Source of the DNA: Hirundichthys speculiger
Lineage: Eukaryota; Chordata; Actinopteri; Beloniformes; Exocoetidae
NCBI GenBank assembly: GCA_018398805.1
Contig: JAGFBZ010000932.1
Span: 1 to 64,000, forward strand
Length of the DNA stretch: 64,000 nt
Direction: 5' to 3'
Shown here piece by piece: positions 1 to 11,660 of the stretch. The notes under the pieces are model-generated. The model saw only the letters and a program-made list of their open reading frames with translations, did no database searches and was not told the origin of the DNA. How positions within the stretch are numbered: the stretch's first letter is position 1; every line of letters starts with the position of its first letter. The position numbers were made by a program, and so were the translations under genes.

Positions 1-696
1 TTCAGTAGACGTATCAACATTATGTGTATCGATTAACAAAGAGTTTTTTATATATTTTTTTATTTTCGGGATTATGCAATTTTAGCTGTGACCATAATAT
101 GCTCATGCTAGCATTGCGATTTAAACTTGATCCTTTGTCATCTCACACATCTTCAAAAACATTTTATATTGTAATGGTTTTACAGGTTGTGTTCATGGTC
201 TTCAACTGCTTTTCTTAACCATTTAACTAACTGCACGATAAATAACAGCTACTGAAGTAAATATTTGTCTACTCCTATATGCTTTTGTAAAGTCAATATA
301 TCACGATAAAATAGTATTGTAATGAACTTTAAGTGGTGTTATAGCAGACCACATGAGTTGCAAAGCTTCTTTGATTGCAAATACCAACACTAATTTGAAC
401 ATGATGATTCTGCTGTTTGTACAAATCTGATTTATTGGTTAAAGTTGTGTTTTATAATACAATCTGAGCTTTGAATATCCATTTATTGGGCTAGGGATAT
501 ATATTTTGTTTCTATGTTGTTTTGACAGCAGACCAACTGGAAGAGGGCAGTTGGTAACTGGTCTCACCAGTTTATTGTCACTATTCTTTGCTCTTCTTTT
601 AGAACTGGAGCAGTTGGACCTCTGACAGCTTCACAATCCATGTGTAACTCCCCCACACCTTTACATTCACCCCACTCAGGTGGGTGGTAACAATCG
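1..696. other. AT-rich sequence without a recognisable gene
   Basis: No coding exon, RNA gene or named repeat was recognised here. Short open frames have no familiar motif. The stretch precedes the first plausible exon of the integrase-like gene and may be its upstream region or an earlier intron. Confidence 0.4.
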
Positions 697-779
697 TTGG
701 TTTACACCTCCCCGAGGAGCCATGATGAGTATTGTCCTTTTTACTGGAGTGGACAGAGACACAAGAAAACTATGGCTCG

Positions 780-3700
780 AAGGACTTTTATCTTGCGGTG
801 TCGGCACATTCTCAATGAATGCACACGATGCATTCTGATGGAAGATGCTGGAGCGGATGTTCAGCTGTTAACAGTAACAAGGTAGGTTGCTATATATATA
901 AGTTCCAAAATAACTTAAGAGAAGCATTTAACTCTGAACAGGATTAAGTACCAGGCTCTCAGTTGATTGATTTCAAGTTTTAGACAAGCTTTCATGCAGT
1001 CTACCTTTGGGTTCTACAAAATATGTGATATATCAAAAGTTTGCAAAAATAATTACTGAAAGCACACAAATAATAAGAAGTTAGTAATGCAACTCTTCTG
1101 TCATAGGTTGGAGACAATGCAAAGAAGCCTTCAGTGGGCAAGGGGAAGATTGGTCAGCGTTACAGCTACAGATCAGCTTCTTAGTGACCTGGCTGAACTA
1201 ATCCAAGAAGTCCAAATGGCTTCACAGTCTGGAACACAAAGTAGGTACAAGAACTTGCAAAGTGAGTGTGATACTTGACCAACTCAAAGCTCCTAATAGC
1301 TTTACTACTGTGTAGGTCAGGGTGAAGAACTGGCCGAGATCTCTGTAACCCTCCCGTTGACCACATTTCATCTGATTTTTATACATTTTGTCCATGTTGT
1401 TTTCATTTACCAATAGTATTGTAAGACAGATAAAAATTCCATATTTACTGCTGGTCATCAGTCTGTTCATCAGTTCAAACGTACCAGTTATTTGTTCCTT
1501 TGCACTGGAGCAGTTTTCCAGATGTAGCTGGGTACATGCAGGTAGAACAGCAACACATGCTCCATGATTTTAAATGAAATAGTTTTAGTATGTATGTAGT
1601 CTCAGTATTCATTCCAACATCTATCAGCTATTGAAGCCATCTGCTCAGTGACCATGTCCTTTGTGGCTGCTGAACCCCTCCCCCACAGCTCCAACATCTT
1701 CTCCACTCTCCTCACACCTCAACACTTCCTCAGTCTTCACCACAGTCCAAGCCTCTCCATAACAAAGGATCAGGTGATCATGTCCAGCCCACCTTCACTC
1801 CGCATCACAAAAGGGTAGCTGAACACTGAGCAGCTACGAGGATCAGAGAAGAACATGTCCACACGGGATCATCACCAGACTGTTCAAAGACTATCTGGAC
1901 TTTACATGTTTCACATGAAACTCACTATGATCTTATAAACTATATATACACACACACACAAACACTGTTTGATAGTAGCAGTTTTTATTCCATGTTTTCA
2001 TGATATGTTTGGACCAAATGTCTAATTACCACCAAAGCACGTGGTGGAGTTTCCTCTGTGAAATGTTTTCATCTTCTCATCAAGTTGCTGTGAATATTAA
2101 TGATGTGCATTTGAAGTTCTCTTCACACCACGACACACACAATGACATTTTATCTTCATTTTTGGCCTTTGAGTTTAATCAAATTTAAACTGCCTTTATT
2201 GAGTAATCATTGGCCAAGACCAACTTCCTGACAGATGTTAACTTGATGAGCTAAAACAGGTCATTTTGTGCTTTTCAGGTTTCAGCTACCAGGCACCACT
2301 GGCTCTAAGTGGAGGTAGAGGTCGCTCATCCTACGTTATCAGTCGGGAACAGCTATCCTTCCTGAAGTCATGTGGCTTCACTGCACCGCAGATGGCAGAT
2401 ATCCTGAAGGTATCTGTTCGTACTGTTAAACGAAGATTAAGGTAATTGAAAAAAATGTATGTATGATGTTTGTGTTTTGTTTTGTGTTTTTTTTTATTTT
2501 TGTTTTTGTTGTTTTCTCAGCCAGTATCTATTCTTCTTTAAAAAATCACCATCTTTTATTTTAAAATATCTAATATCTATGAGATATGCTGGTTATATTG
2601 ATTTTTTCTAAAATGTATTTTTTCTTTTTTCTTCTCAGACACTTCAATTTCACCCGCAGCTCAGTGTATGCAGATTTGTCAGACTCCAGGCTCGATGAAC
2701 TTGTCCAAGACATTGTGGCCGGAAATGACCTTATTGGACCTGAGGCAGTTAGATCAACCCTACGTGCACGTGGACTTCGAGTACAGAGGAGAAGGATTCG
2801 TGCAAGCATGATACGCGTAAATCCTGGAGCTGCTGCCCTTCGGTCAATGTCACAGAGACCACAACGACGGTCTTACCAGGTGGCAGGGCCAAACTCCTTG
2901 TGGCACATAGATGGAAACCACAAGTTGATCAGGTAAATACTGCAAAAGTTGAATTTTGCAATTGTTTTGACCCTTCCCTTAAAAGGACATTAAGATAACA
3001 GTTTGGTTTGCTGGTCTTTGTGTCTACATCTATGCTTATCTTTAATACTTTTTTCTGTCTGTTTTTAGGTGGAGGATAGTTATTCATGGAGCGATAGATG
3101 GGTACAGTCGTCTTGTGGTCTTTCTTCGTGCCTCCAACAACAATCGCAGTAGCACTGTGTTGGAGAGTTTTGTTAGAGCTGCAGTACACTATGGTGTGCC
3201 TTCAAGGGTCCGAACAGACAGGGGGAGGAGAGAACAGTGCAATTTGGCTGATGATGAACATTTTCAGAGGCTTTGATCGGGGAAGTGCTCTCAGAGGCAG
3301 GAGTACACACAATCAGAGAATTGAGAGACTTTGGGGTGATCTCTGGCGTGGACTCACAAATGTGTACTATGACTTGTTCCAACATCTGGAGAATGAGGGC
3401 ATCATTGATATTGATAATGAAATGCACCTGTGGGCTCTTCATTACATCTATCTGCCAATCATCAATAGAGATCTGACAGCATTTGTCATGCAGTGGAACA
3501 ACCATGGCCTAAGGACAGTGAGACACATGAGCCCACTGCAGATTTTTGTCAGAGGATGTCTCCAGCAGCAGAGCCGACCATCAACTGCCATGCAGGAAAT
3601 CTTTGGACTCCGTACTACTACTGCAGGTGCTGCGGTAGCTGCTACTACTGTTGCTGCTGATGTGACTGCAGGTGCTGCTGTAGCTGCTACTACTGTTGCT

Positions 3701-3946
3701 GCTGATATGACTGCAGGTGCTGCTGCAACTGCTACTACTACCGGTGTCCTTGAGGCTGATGATGATCTGGGATTGCTACTGGACTGGCCAGAGAGAATTA
3801 CCGTACCTGCCATTCAATACACTTTGGATGATCCCATAATACAACAAGTCCAGACACAGTTTAACCCACTCAGTGCCCCCAGGGGTAGTCATGCAATAGA
3901 ACTTCTAAGTGATCTTCTATCATTTTTGGTGACTGTGAGTCATTAA
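780..3946 (+). CDS. Integrase-core (DDE) domain protein, multi-exon, frameshifted
   Basis: This looks like a fish multi-copy gene encoding a transposase-type integrase core, the family of metazoan integrase-core proteins otherwise annotated as uncharacterised. Plausible exons are ~780-881, 1107-1240, 2279-2441, 2639-2932 and 3069-3946; all junctions are GT-AG and join in frame. Exon 3 encodes a small helix-turn-helix-like region (QMADILKVSVRTVKRRLR). The core runs from WHIDGNHKL (first D) through AIDGYSRLVVFLRASNNN and RVRTDRG (second D) to NQRIERLWGDLWRG (E). The tail holds an Ala/Thr-rich 15-residue repeat before the stop. Frame is lost once, just after RVRTDRG in a G-rich run near 3219-3232, where one extra base separates the first half of the core from the rest. 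That is either a sequencing error or inactivation. The first exon and the true start are uncertain. A deleted second copy of the tail lies at about 8930-9170. Confidence 0.7.
3617..3745 (+). repeat. 45-bp coding tandem repeat (Ala/Thr-rich)
   Basis: Two full 45-bp units and a partial third encode the 15-residue motif TAGAAVAATTVAADV in the C-terminal tail of the integrase-core protein. The unit is a multiple of three, so expansion keeps the frame. It lies outside the catalytic core and is probably a low-complexity linker. Confidence 0.75.
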
Positions 3947-3956
3947 CATTATATTT

Positions 3957-3966
3957 TGTGTGTGTC

Positions 3967-4030
<64 letters not shown>
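3957..4030. repeat. (TG)n/(TA)n microsatellite
   Basis: A TG run passes into about 25 TA dinucleotides immediately downstream of the integrase-gene stop codon. A shorter TG/TA tract at about 8966-8988 marks the matching place in the second copy of this region. Confidence 0.95.
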
Positions 4031-4031
<1 letters not shown>

Positions 4032-4079
4032 TTATTTTTATAACACATGTCTATTCTGTATATTTTTCACATGTCTTGC

Positions 4080-5920
4080 TACTGTGCTGCTACTGTGACA
4101 AGTTAATTTCCCACACATGGGATAAATAAACAAATCTAATTCTTCATCACGTCATCCATATCATTTTTATTTCCAGTGTGCTAAATTCCAAACGGGGCTG
4201 CCTATTGATCTCACTCTAATATTTTTTGCCAAACTGACAAGTGAAGAACTCTGAAATATTTATTATTCATGATAGTGTTTAATAATGATACATTTTATTT
4301 AAATGCTCCTTTCCAGAAATTCAGAGTCACTTTATATAAAAGGTTAAAAAACAGTGAATAAATATCTAAACATGAGTTTTGAGTTTGGATTTGAAGATGG
4401 AAAGTGTCAATATTGCGGATGTCAGGTGGTAAAGAGTTTCAGACTTTGGGAGCAGACCAGCTAAAAGCTCTGGTCCTCATGGTGCTAAGGCGGGCAGAAG
4501 GCACTATGAGGTGTATGGAGGACAAGGATCAGAGGGAACAGGCTGAAGTGGTGACATGGAGAAGGTCAAACATATGGCGGAGCAAGGGAATGGATGGCCT
4601 TAAAGGTAAACAGAAGGAATTTGTAGTTGATCCTGTGGCTAACGGAGACAGTGGAGCTGCTGCAGAATGGGGTGATGATGGGGTCCTTGTTAGGATCTGG
4701 TCTAGATAGATGTCTCTGGATATCAACTAACATGCTGACCTGCAGTCTGATCCTCTGACCACCTCAATGTTGCTGCCTACATCTGTTTTATATGGTCATC
4801 TCTGTAGTTCATGAACTAACAATGAACCAGTCACAATAGAACACAATAGAACAACTTGGGTGTCATCCGCGAAGCAGTGGAAGTAAAACTTTGAATTTGC
4901 AAAAAAATATTACCAAGAGGGAGGAGACAAGTGATGAAGAGAAGGGGCCCCCACACCTGTAGTGACTGGGGAGGGGTTGGATCTGAAAGCTGTCAGCTTT
5001 AAGCTGTATGACTGGTGAGGTCGGTGGGGTAAGAATAAAACCAAAGGAGAAAGGTGTGGGTGATGCCAATGGATGAGTCTATTAAGAAGGATGGAGTGAG
5101 AAATGGTGTAGAAGGCTGCACTGAGGTCGAAGAGGATTAGGATGGAGAATAAACAAGAATCAGCTGCAGTGAGGTTGTTGGTTATTTTTAAGAGGGCATA
5201 TTCTGTAGTATTACATATACTGAAGTATTACATATACTTGCACTACAGTAGGAAACAAGTAAGGATAATTATAAGCAAAGTGTGCGTAGACAGCATACTT
5301 TAAAATATTTTGTGGCCTGAATTTGAGGCAGCACATGAGGATGAAACTAGAAGGTTTACTGAATCAAAGGGGTGTCTCACTGCTACAATAAGGTCATGAA
5401 AATAATTCAATTTAGAGGTCGAGATTTGAACGCCCTCTGGTGGAAAAAACAGGCTTCATCGGTTTTATTTGAAGTGGCTGTGGGATCTCTAATGAATCGG
5501 ACTTTCGCATAGCATTAATTTGCGTCCTTGTACAAGCATTCAAATGTGTGGATTAAACATCATGTTGAAAGCTGGAATCCCGGCCGAGCATGGTCGGATT
5601 TTTGATAAATCATTAAATTTAACCACATTAACCGTCCAACCAGCAGCATTGACTCATTGCTAGAATGGCTCAATGACTTTTCACCAACAGCTATCTACTA
5701 CATCGTTTCGATGTAGTTTTGTTTTCAGGCAAAAAAAAAAAAAAAAGGTTTCCAAGCCGATCAAAATATATCAGACCCGCCCTATCGCCCTATTTTGCTT
5801 CTGCCTGGATCCAAATCACAAACCCCCGTGTCCTGATAGGCTCCTTGCTCCTGTCATTTATATGAGCAGTGTGTTTGATTGACAGCTGTCACCAGCAGCT
5901 GTCTGACTGTCACAGTGCTT
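4080..5920 (+). repeat. Spacer, copy A of a segmental duplication
   Basis: Noncoding sequence between the integrase-core gene and the HECT gene. It begins with a likely 3' UTR (ATAAATAAAC near 4122). Blocks at 4145-4240, 5090-5200, 5270-5590 and 5700-5920 match, in the same order and orientation, blocks at 9085-9165, 9175-9260, 9280-9600 and 10010-10235. The part at about 4390-5060 has no counterpart in copy B and contains no supported gene. Both copies stop matching just before the point where the HECT coding sequence begins in copy A. Confidence 0.75.
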
Positions 5921-5922
5921 GT

Positions 5923-8873
5923 ATGGCACTTTCAAAATCTTATTTTGACTGGCATAAGATTCCAGTTGTCGAGTTTGTAGCTGAAATGGCAGATGATTAC
6001 GGTGGCCCAAGAAGAGAATTTTTTCGGTAAGTTTAAACATGTATACAATTAATACAGCATTTTCATTGGTGCATTTTTTTTTTTCTTTTAGTTTCATCTG
6101 TTTAAACTTGCATTTTCATTTGCAGTTTGCTCATCTTGGAGGTGCAAAGCTCCCTTGGAGTTTTTTGAGGGGAAGCAAGGGGACCTGCTGTTCACATATG
6201 ATCAGCAGTCCCTGGAACAAAATAAATATTACACAGCAGGGAAGCTTGTAGCATGGTCTATAATGCACAATGGACCAGGACCAAGATGCCTCAATACTGA
6301 GCTGTATATGATGATGTGTGGTGAAAGGCCTGACCTCACGTCATTTAGAATTGAGGCATTTTTGGATCCAGACCTGCAGACGAACATGGAGCAGGTAAGA
6401 AAATGCTCAGAAAATCTTTATGAAACTAGTGACCTGTCCAGGATGTACAGCCTTTCGCCCAAAGAGAGCTGGGATAGACTCCAGCACACCCATGTGACCC
6501 TGCAGAGGATTAAGCAGATATAGATAATGGATGGATGGATGAAATCTTTATGAACCAACAGATATTTGAGAGTATAGTCTTTCTTTACAGGATGAAGCAG
6601 GCAGATTGCTTTATGTGATTAACATGAAACTAAATTCTAAAGCATTTGACAATTATGGCTGGCCTGTGCGTTTTGTTTGGATTTTCTGTTACTTCAGTCA
6701 TATTATTCTGTCTACTTTTAAAGCTTGAGATGTGCAGGAGCCCAGGCGACCTGGCCAGCCTCAAGACCACACTGGGGGACTGGATTGCTGGCTGTGGTGT
6801 CCCCGATGTGTTCACTGCCACCCTGCAGGATCTGCCACGTGTCAAGCAGCAAATTGTGGCTCACTTTCTTTTCCACCGGTAAGAAAAAAATGTGAAAAGA
6901 CTAAGCTGTTAATATTTGTTTTAAGATTTGCTCTTTATACTAAAAGCCTGTTATGACACAAGTTCATGTGCATGTTCTGACTCGAGCTGGAATAAGTTCA
7001 CTTCAGATGTGAGCCATTTGAACTGTCTTGCATCTATAAATTCTGCTGGGTCGATGTAACAACATAATCTGTATCTTTCAGTGTGTCCAGCATGATCCAC
7101 CAGTTCACCACTGGAATGGATTCATGTGGCAATTTTTGGCAGATGGTGAAAAGATTCTGGAGACAGTTCCTTCCAGTTTTCACTAATGTGGGAGGGAAAC
7201 TGACAAGGAGCTGCATCCAGAATCTCTTCACCGTTGTGTGGAGTCCTGTGGGGAGCAACAAGAAGACCTGGAGGAGGACACCATTTTCCAGTGGGAATGG
7301 TGGCTGGTGGCAGTCCAAGGTATGTACATACAGATTATGATTTACTAATTCACAATGTTCTCAAGATGGTCCATAAAATATGCATATAGCACATGTGGCA
7401 CATAGAATGCATTTATACATTTACATTTATATTATTTACATGTTTAATTTACACTTAATTTGGGACAACTGATGTCCAACTCGTGATATTTTCTGAGTGT
7501 TTTTCTGTTAAGTTAAGAGATTAAGTTATTTGTTGAACATTTTGGTTTTATCTGGTAGGAAGCCGTGTCTCTCAGCCTTACCAGCAGAGGGCGCGTTCGC
7601 TACACTGTGTGTGCAGGGACAATAGAAGTCTGGCGTAAATACGTCCAGAGAAGAAGAGTACGCACTTGAGTGTCGGATTACGATGAGTAGCGAACTGTTC
7701 TGAATATTCTGTTATAAATTTGCTCTTTGCAGGTGAGTAGTGAGAGTTAGAAATTAGGTAGTTTGATTAATGAAAATGTTATGTGACAGTTCATGATACC
7801 GGTCGGACTTAATGGGATCTCATAATATGTTATGGATGTTATTTGTTCAACTAAAGTAAGTTTACTGAAACTGGCTAGCCGGTCCTCACAGTAGCTAGCA
7901 TTAGTTGCCTAGAGTAAGCCAAAGCTGTTAAGTAGAACAATAAGCCAGTCTTAAAAGTTCACGCTGCTCTCGTGTAATTCATAATAAATGAATAGGTAAC
8001 TGATGTGATGTTAAAAACAAATACATGATTAATTGGGTTATTGTGAAAATGGTTAGTAGACATGATTGCAAGTTGATATTCAAGGTACATGATTGAAATG
8101 GTCTGGAATTGAAATGTAATGTACATGATTTATTGTTTTGAGATTGGTTATGTTACAGATGTTCATAATTTTACTGTTAGGTTTAAAATACGTTCAGAGA
8201 AGAAGAGTACACACTTGAGTGTCGGATTACGATGAGTAGCGAACTGTTCTGAATATTCTGTTATAAATTTGCTCTTTGCAGACCAAATTAAAGGAACTTC
8301 AATTTAAATGTGTAGTGGAGGACAGCTTCATTCTGCACCACGCTACACACATCTGCAGAGAATAATTATATCAGTCCTTTTCAAGCAAACCACATCTTTC
8401 ATAAGATTTACACTCTAGAAGGTTTGTTCTTTATTTCTGTGTTCTTTAACCAAGAGCAAATACTTGTTTACAGTGTGCTTTAATCTCTCAGTCATGACAT
8501 ATAGAACCAAAAAAAATAAATGACTTGAATCTCAAGGTTAAATGATGGTCAAAAGGATAACTCTGTTATGCAAATGTGTTATCTTTTCCGGTACTACTGA
8601 AAAAGAAGGGGAGGTGGAGATAACGTTTGAGGACCTTCTGGTGTTCGTCACTGGCGCTGACTGTCTTCCACCACTAGGCTTCCAGGAGAGCGCCTCCATT
8701 GAATTTTATGATCAGGAGCCAGGGACCCGCCGCATCCCATACCCATACGCTTCAACTTGCAGCCTATCCTTGTTCCTCCCCAGAGGCATCTCAGAGGGAG
8801 AAGAGTTCAAAATGTTTAATGCAAACCGCAATTAAGGACTCACTTGGGTTTGGGAAGGTCTAATATGTATTTT
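5923..8873 (+). CDS. G2E3-like HECT-domain E3 ubiquitin ligase, partial and frameshifted
   Basis: HECT E3 ligases accept ubiquitin on a catalytic cysteine and pass it to substrates. This is a member of the expanded fish family related to G2/M phase-specific E3 ligase; only the HECT part is visible. Exons: 5923-6026 (EFVAEMADDYGGPRREFFR), 6126-6394 (GDLLFTYDQQSLEQNKYY), 6724-6878 (LEMCRSPGDLASLK), 7082-7319 (VSSMIHQFTTGMDSCGNFW) and about 8600-8873 (EITFEDLLVFVTGADCLPP, then YASTCSLSLFLP with the catalytic Cys near 8759). The first three junctions join in frame; the acceptor of the last exon is unclear. Two single-base insertions break the frame: a T-run near 6161-6166, and an A-run near 8811-8814 that truncates the last ~20 residues (stop at 8833 instead of 8871). 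The intron before the last exon contains LTR-like repeats. It may be a pseudogene or carry assembly errors. Confidence 0.75.
7637..7732 (+). repeat. 96-bp direct repeat, copy 1 (LTR-like)
   Basis: This segment recurs 549 bp downstream with two differences in 96 bases (counted by eye). It lies in the last intron of the HECT gene. The first copy ends in CAG directly followed by GTGAGT, a splice-donor-like sequence. The pair could be residual ends of a short LTR element or a small tandem duplication. Confidence 0.6.
8186..8281 (+). repeat. 96-bp direct repeat, copy 2 (LTR-like)
   Basis: Second copy of the repeat at 7637-7732. It is followed by unrelated sequence. The 453 bp between the copies hold no coding capacity. 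Confidence 0.6.
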
Positions 8874-8929
8874 AAAGATGTAAATAGTTTATCTACTGTG
8901 GGAAAAAAGTTATTTTGTTTTGTTTTTTC

Positions 8930-10040
8930 TTCTTCTTCATGCCTCCAACAACAACCACTGTGTTATATATGTATATATATGTGTGTGTAAGTACTTTTTT
9001 GGGGGAAAAAAAATGTTCAAAAAAAGTTGTCTGTAACAGTTTTATATATTCTGGAATGTAAATAGTTTATTAAACTAGGTTAATCATATCCATATCATTT
9101 TTATTTCCTGTGTGCTGAATTCCAAACAGGGCTGCCTATTGATCTCACTCACGCTAATATTTACACCACAGTGGCCACAGTGAGGTCGAGGATGGAGAGA
9201 GTAGGCCAGAAGTCAGCTGCTGTGAGGAGGTGTTGCTGGTTATTTTCAAGTGTCAGAGAAGAGTATGGACAATTATATGAAAAGTGTGTTTTTTTTACAG
9301 TATACTTTCAAATATTTTGTGTTTTGGAATTTGAGGCATCACACATCATGATAAAACAAGACAGACTTTAATGAATCCAAAGTGCGTCTCCAATTTAAAA
9401 CAGATTAAATTGAGAAGATGAAATTTGAAGGCCCCCTACTGGCAAGACCAGGATTCATCAGTTTTATTTGAACCACCTGTGGGATTTCTAAAAAATCGGG
9501 TTTGGCATAGCATTAATTTTTAATCCTTGCACAAGCATTTAAATCTGTGGATTGAACATGTTGAAAGCTGAGATCCCGGTCGAGCACGGTCTGTGACAAA
9601 CCAACTAGACACACAACCACTAGACCAGCCGTCCAACCTGCAGCCAGAACGACTGAAGGACTTTTCCAGTCACTATAGCTGGGGTTCTCAAACTTATTTT
9701 TCAAAGGTCCACATCTACTTTCCATTGAAGACCAGAGGTCCGGAAAAAATGTCTACATACAGCATAACGTTAATCTCGGGTTTTCAGTGTGAAAGGTATA
9801 AACAACAACATATGACAATAATAAAGACAATAACAACAAAAATATAAATATAAACGTATTTAAAACTGAATTCTCTGCATTCACTGCGAAAAATTCAGAT
9901 TGACAAATAACGAAGAAAACATAAACAGTATAAATATGAACACCTGGCCCTAATAATTTTTCATTTAAAGTTAAAGTTAACATGATTTGATGTTATCTTA
10001 GGTAACATTTCAAAGTAGTTTTGTTTTCAGGCAAGAAAAA

Positions 10041-10098
<58 letters not shown>

Positions 10099-10235
10099 TT
10101 TAAAGATCCGCACTATTTTGCTTCCGATTGGCTCTAAATCCCAAACTCCCCGTGTCCTGAAAGTGTTGCTTGTTATTTCCATGAGCATCTGCTCTGCCCT
10201 CCTCGTATTTGACTGACAGCTGTTTAACTGTCACA
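8930..10235 (+). repeat. Deleted copy B of integrase tail plus spacer
   Basis: The bases at about 8935-8972 resemble the integrase exon around 3118-3165 (the part encoding RASNNN), followed by a short TG/TA tract and then by blocks matching the copy A spacer. Most of the integrase coding region is missing, so this is a deleted duplicate. The match ends near 10235, close to where the HECT gene starts in copy A. Confidence 0.6.
10036..10101. repeat. A-run / (TA)n / T-run low-complexity tract
   Basis: A run of A, then alternating TA, then a run of T, forming a perfect AT-only near-palindrome. The corresponding place in copy A (about 5731-5747) has only an A-run, so the expansion is specific to this copy. 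Confidence 0.9.
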
Positions 10236-10369
10236 GAAGTTCAGAGTAGAAACTCTCGCAGCAGGAGGAAGACAGTAAAGATAAGAGGAGCCGCCTCTAT
10301 CCAGTGACAGTGTATTTAAACATTACAAATGATTCATCAACGTATTTGTGAAAGGGTAATTTTAGGTGT

Positions 10370-10700
10370 CCTGGGTCCAGACTGACGGGCCTCGTGGTCC
10401 GGGTCCGGACTTTGAGGAGTCCAGGACTATCAGGTGGGAGCTGCGACAACTATGAGTCTATCTCCAGCCAGCCACTCATCCTGCAGCAGACTCACGTGAA
10501 ACCAACCCTCAGGAACATTGATATTCAGAAGGCAGATGGAGTTGACTGAGGATCTTTCCAATAATGTTTATTCGTAGCAGCGCTCTGCTCCCACCTGCGT
10601 GGAGATCTCTGACAGAGCGACCTTCATAAATGGTCACAGACCACTCTCCACTCCTGACCGGGGTGATCTCCGCCCTCAGTACGGCTGGCTCGCTGTTCCG
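10370..10700 (-). other. Possible LTR remnant
   Basis: On the minus strand this GC-rich stretch has an AATAAA in a setting like the R region of an LTR (around 10566-10575) followed by a plausible U5-like segment. No paired LTR or primer-binding site was found, so the call is weak. Confidence 0.2.
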
Positions 10701-10707
10701 CCGGTAT

Positions 10708-10736
<29 letters not shown>
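10708..10736. repeat. Poly-C tract of 29 bases
   Basis: An uninterrupted run of 29 C followed by TCCC. The minus strand is poly-G and could form a G-quadruplex. The length is likely polymorphic or error-prone in assembly. Confidence 0.95.
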
Positions 10737-10739
<3 letters not shown>

Positions 10740-11146
10740 CGAAAACAAACAAACAAACGAAAACGATAAGAACATTGCCGGACTTTATCCGGGGACCAAA
10801 ACTGTTTACAATCTGTGTCGCTCCATCAATGCCCCCCCTCCTGTCTCTTTATAGATCAGACTCTTCTTACTGTGAAAGTAGCGTTTAAAATTTGATTGGT
10901 TTGTAAACTTGTTTCTGTAAGTTAACTCAGAGGAAATGGACATAGTACTATTATCCAGATATATACACTAGCAGGCAGCTTGACAAGCTCATGGAATATG
11001 TTTATTAGGACAATGCATACAATCCTGCAGCAAACGAGATCAGAGATGGATTTATGTGGTCTGCTCTTACTCTTCGCCGATTGGATCATCAAGGTTCAAT
11101 TTTAGTGGCTGTGAAACATAAGGGGCAGGGATAATTATAATACAAC

Positions 11147-11422
11147 AAAAACGCCGTTTTTGACGCGCGTTGTACTTGCACAAAACGCCCGTTTTTGACG
11201 CGCGTTCAAACACGCGAAAACGCCGCTTTTGACGCGCGTTCTATAGACGCGCGTCAAAAAGCGCGCGTTCAAGGACCAGAAAAACGCCGTTTTTTACGGC
11301 GTTTAGCGAAGATCAAGGAAACGGCGTCTTTTGCGCCGTTTTTGGCGTATAAAACGGCGTCAAAAGCGGCGTTTTCCCTTCAAAAACGCCGCTTTTAACG
11401 GCGTTTTATAAGACACGCGCCA
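11147..11422. repeat. CpG-rich palindrome cluster
   Basis: About 275 bp built from variations of AACGCCG, GACGCGCG and ACGGCG words joined by short A or T runs. It contains a perfect inverted repeat with 13-bp arms (11227-11239 and 11247-11259), a smaller one (about 11282-11304), and a 57-nt near-perfect hairpin (about 11351-11407, two mismatches). CpG density is far above that of the flanks. No family was recognised. Confidence 0.8.
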
Positions 11423-11552
11423 TTATTGTGGCGATATATGGCCCTTCTGGCTTGCCATACCCCCCCAGTCTTGCATGTGCGCATTTACGCAGAGCGCTCA
11501 GCGGTGCAAGCAGCAAAAACTCGCGTAAAATAAGATAACTCTTCACGGTTAA

Positions 11553-11660
11553 ATGGCTAAGTAAGTCAAAACGTTTTAGTGTCCAGGAAGCACTGGAGAA
11601 GATTTTGAGGACTCTTCAGACAGTGAACATTATTCCTGCCTCCTCCCTGCGTGACCTTCA
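11553..11660 (+). pseudogene. Possible piggyBac-type transposase N-terminal remnant
   Basis: The conceptual peptide FSVQEALEKIL followed, after a one-base frameshift, by EDSSDSE resembles the acidic N-terminus of piggyBac-like transposases. A stop follows soon after, and no catalytic region is present. The AT-rich sequence to about 12300 may be the element's remaining 3' part, but no terminal repeats with flanking TTAA were established. Confidence 0.3.

Noticed and set aside
4404..4709. Coding region from a 101-codon open frame
   Set aside because: No recognisable domain, no exon structure, and the sequence reads like a dispersed noncoding repeat between two genes.
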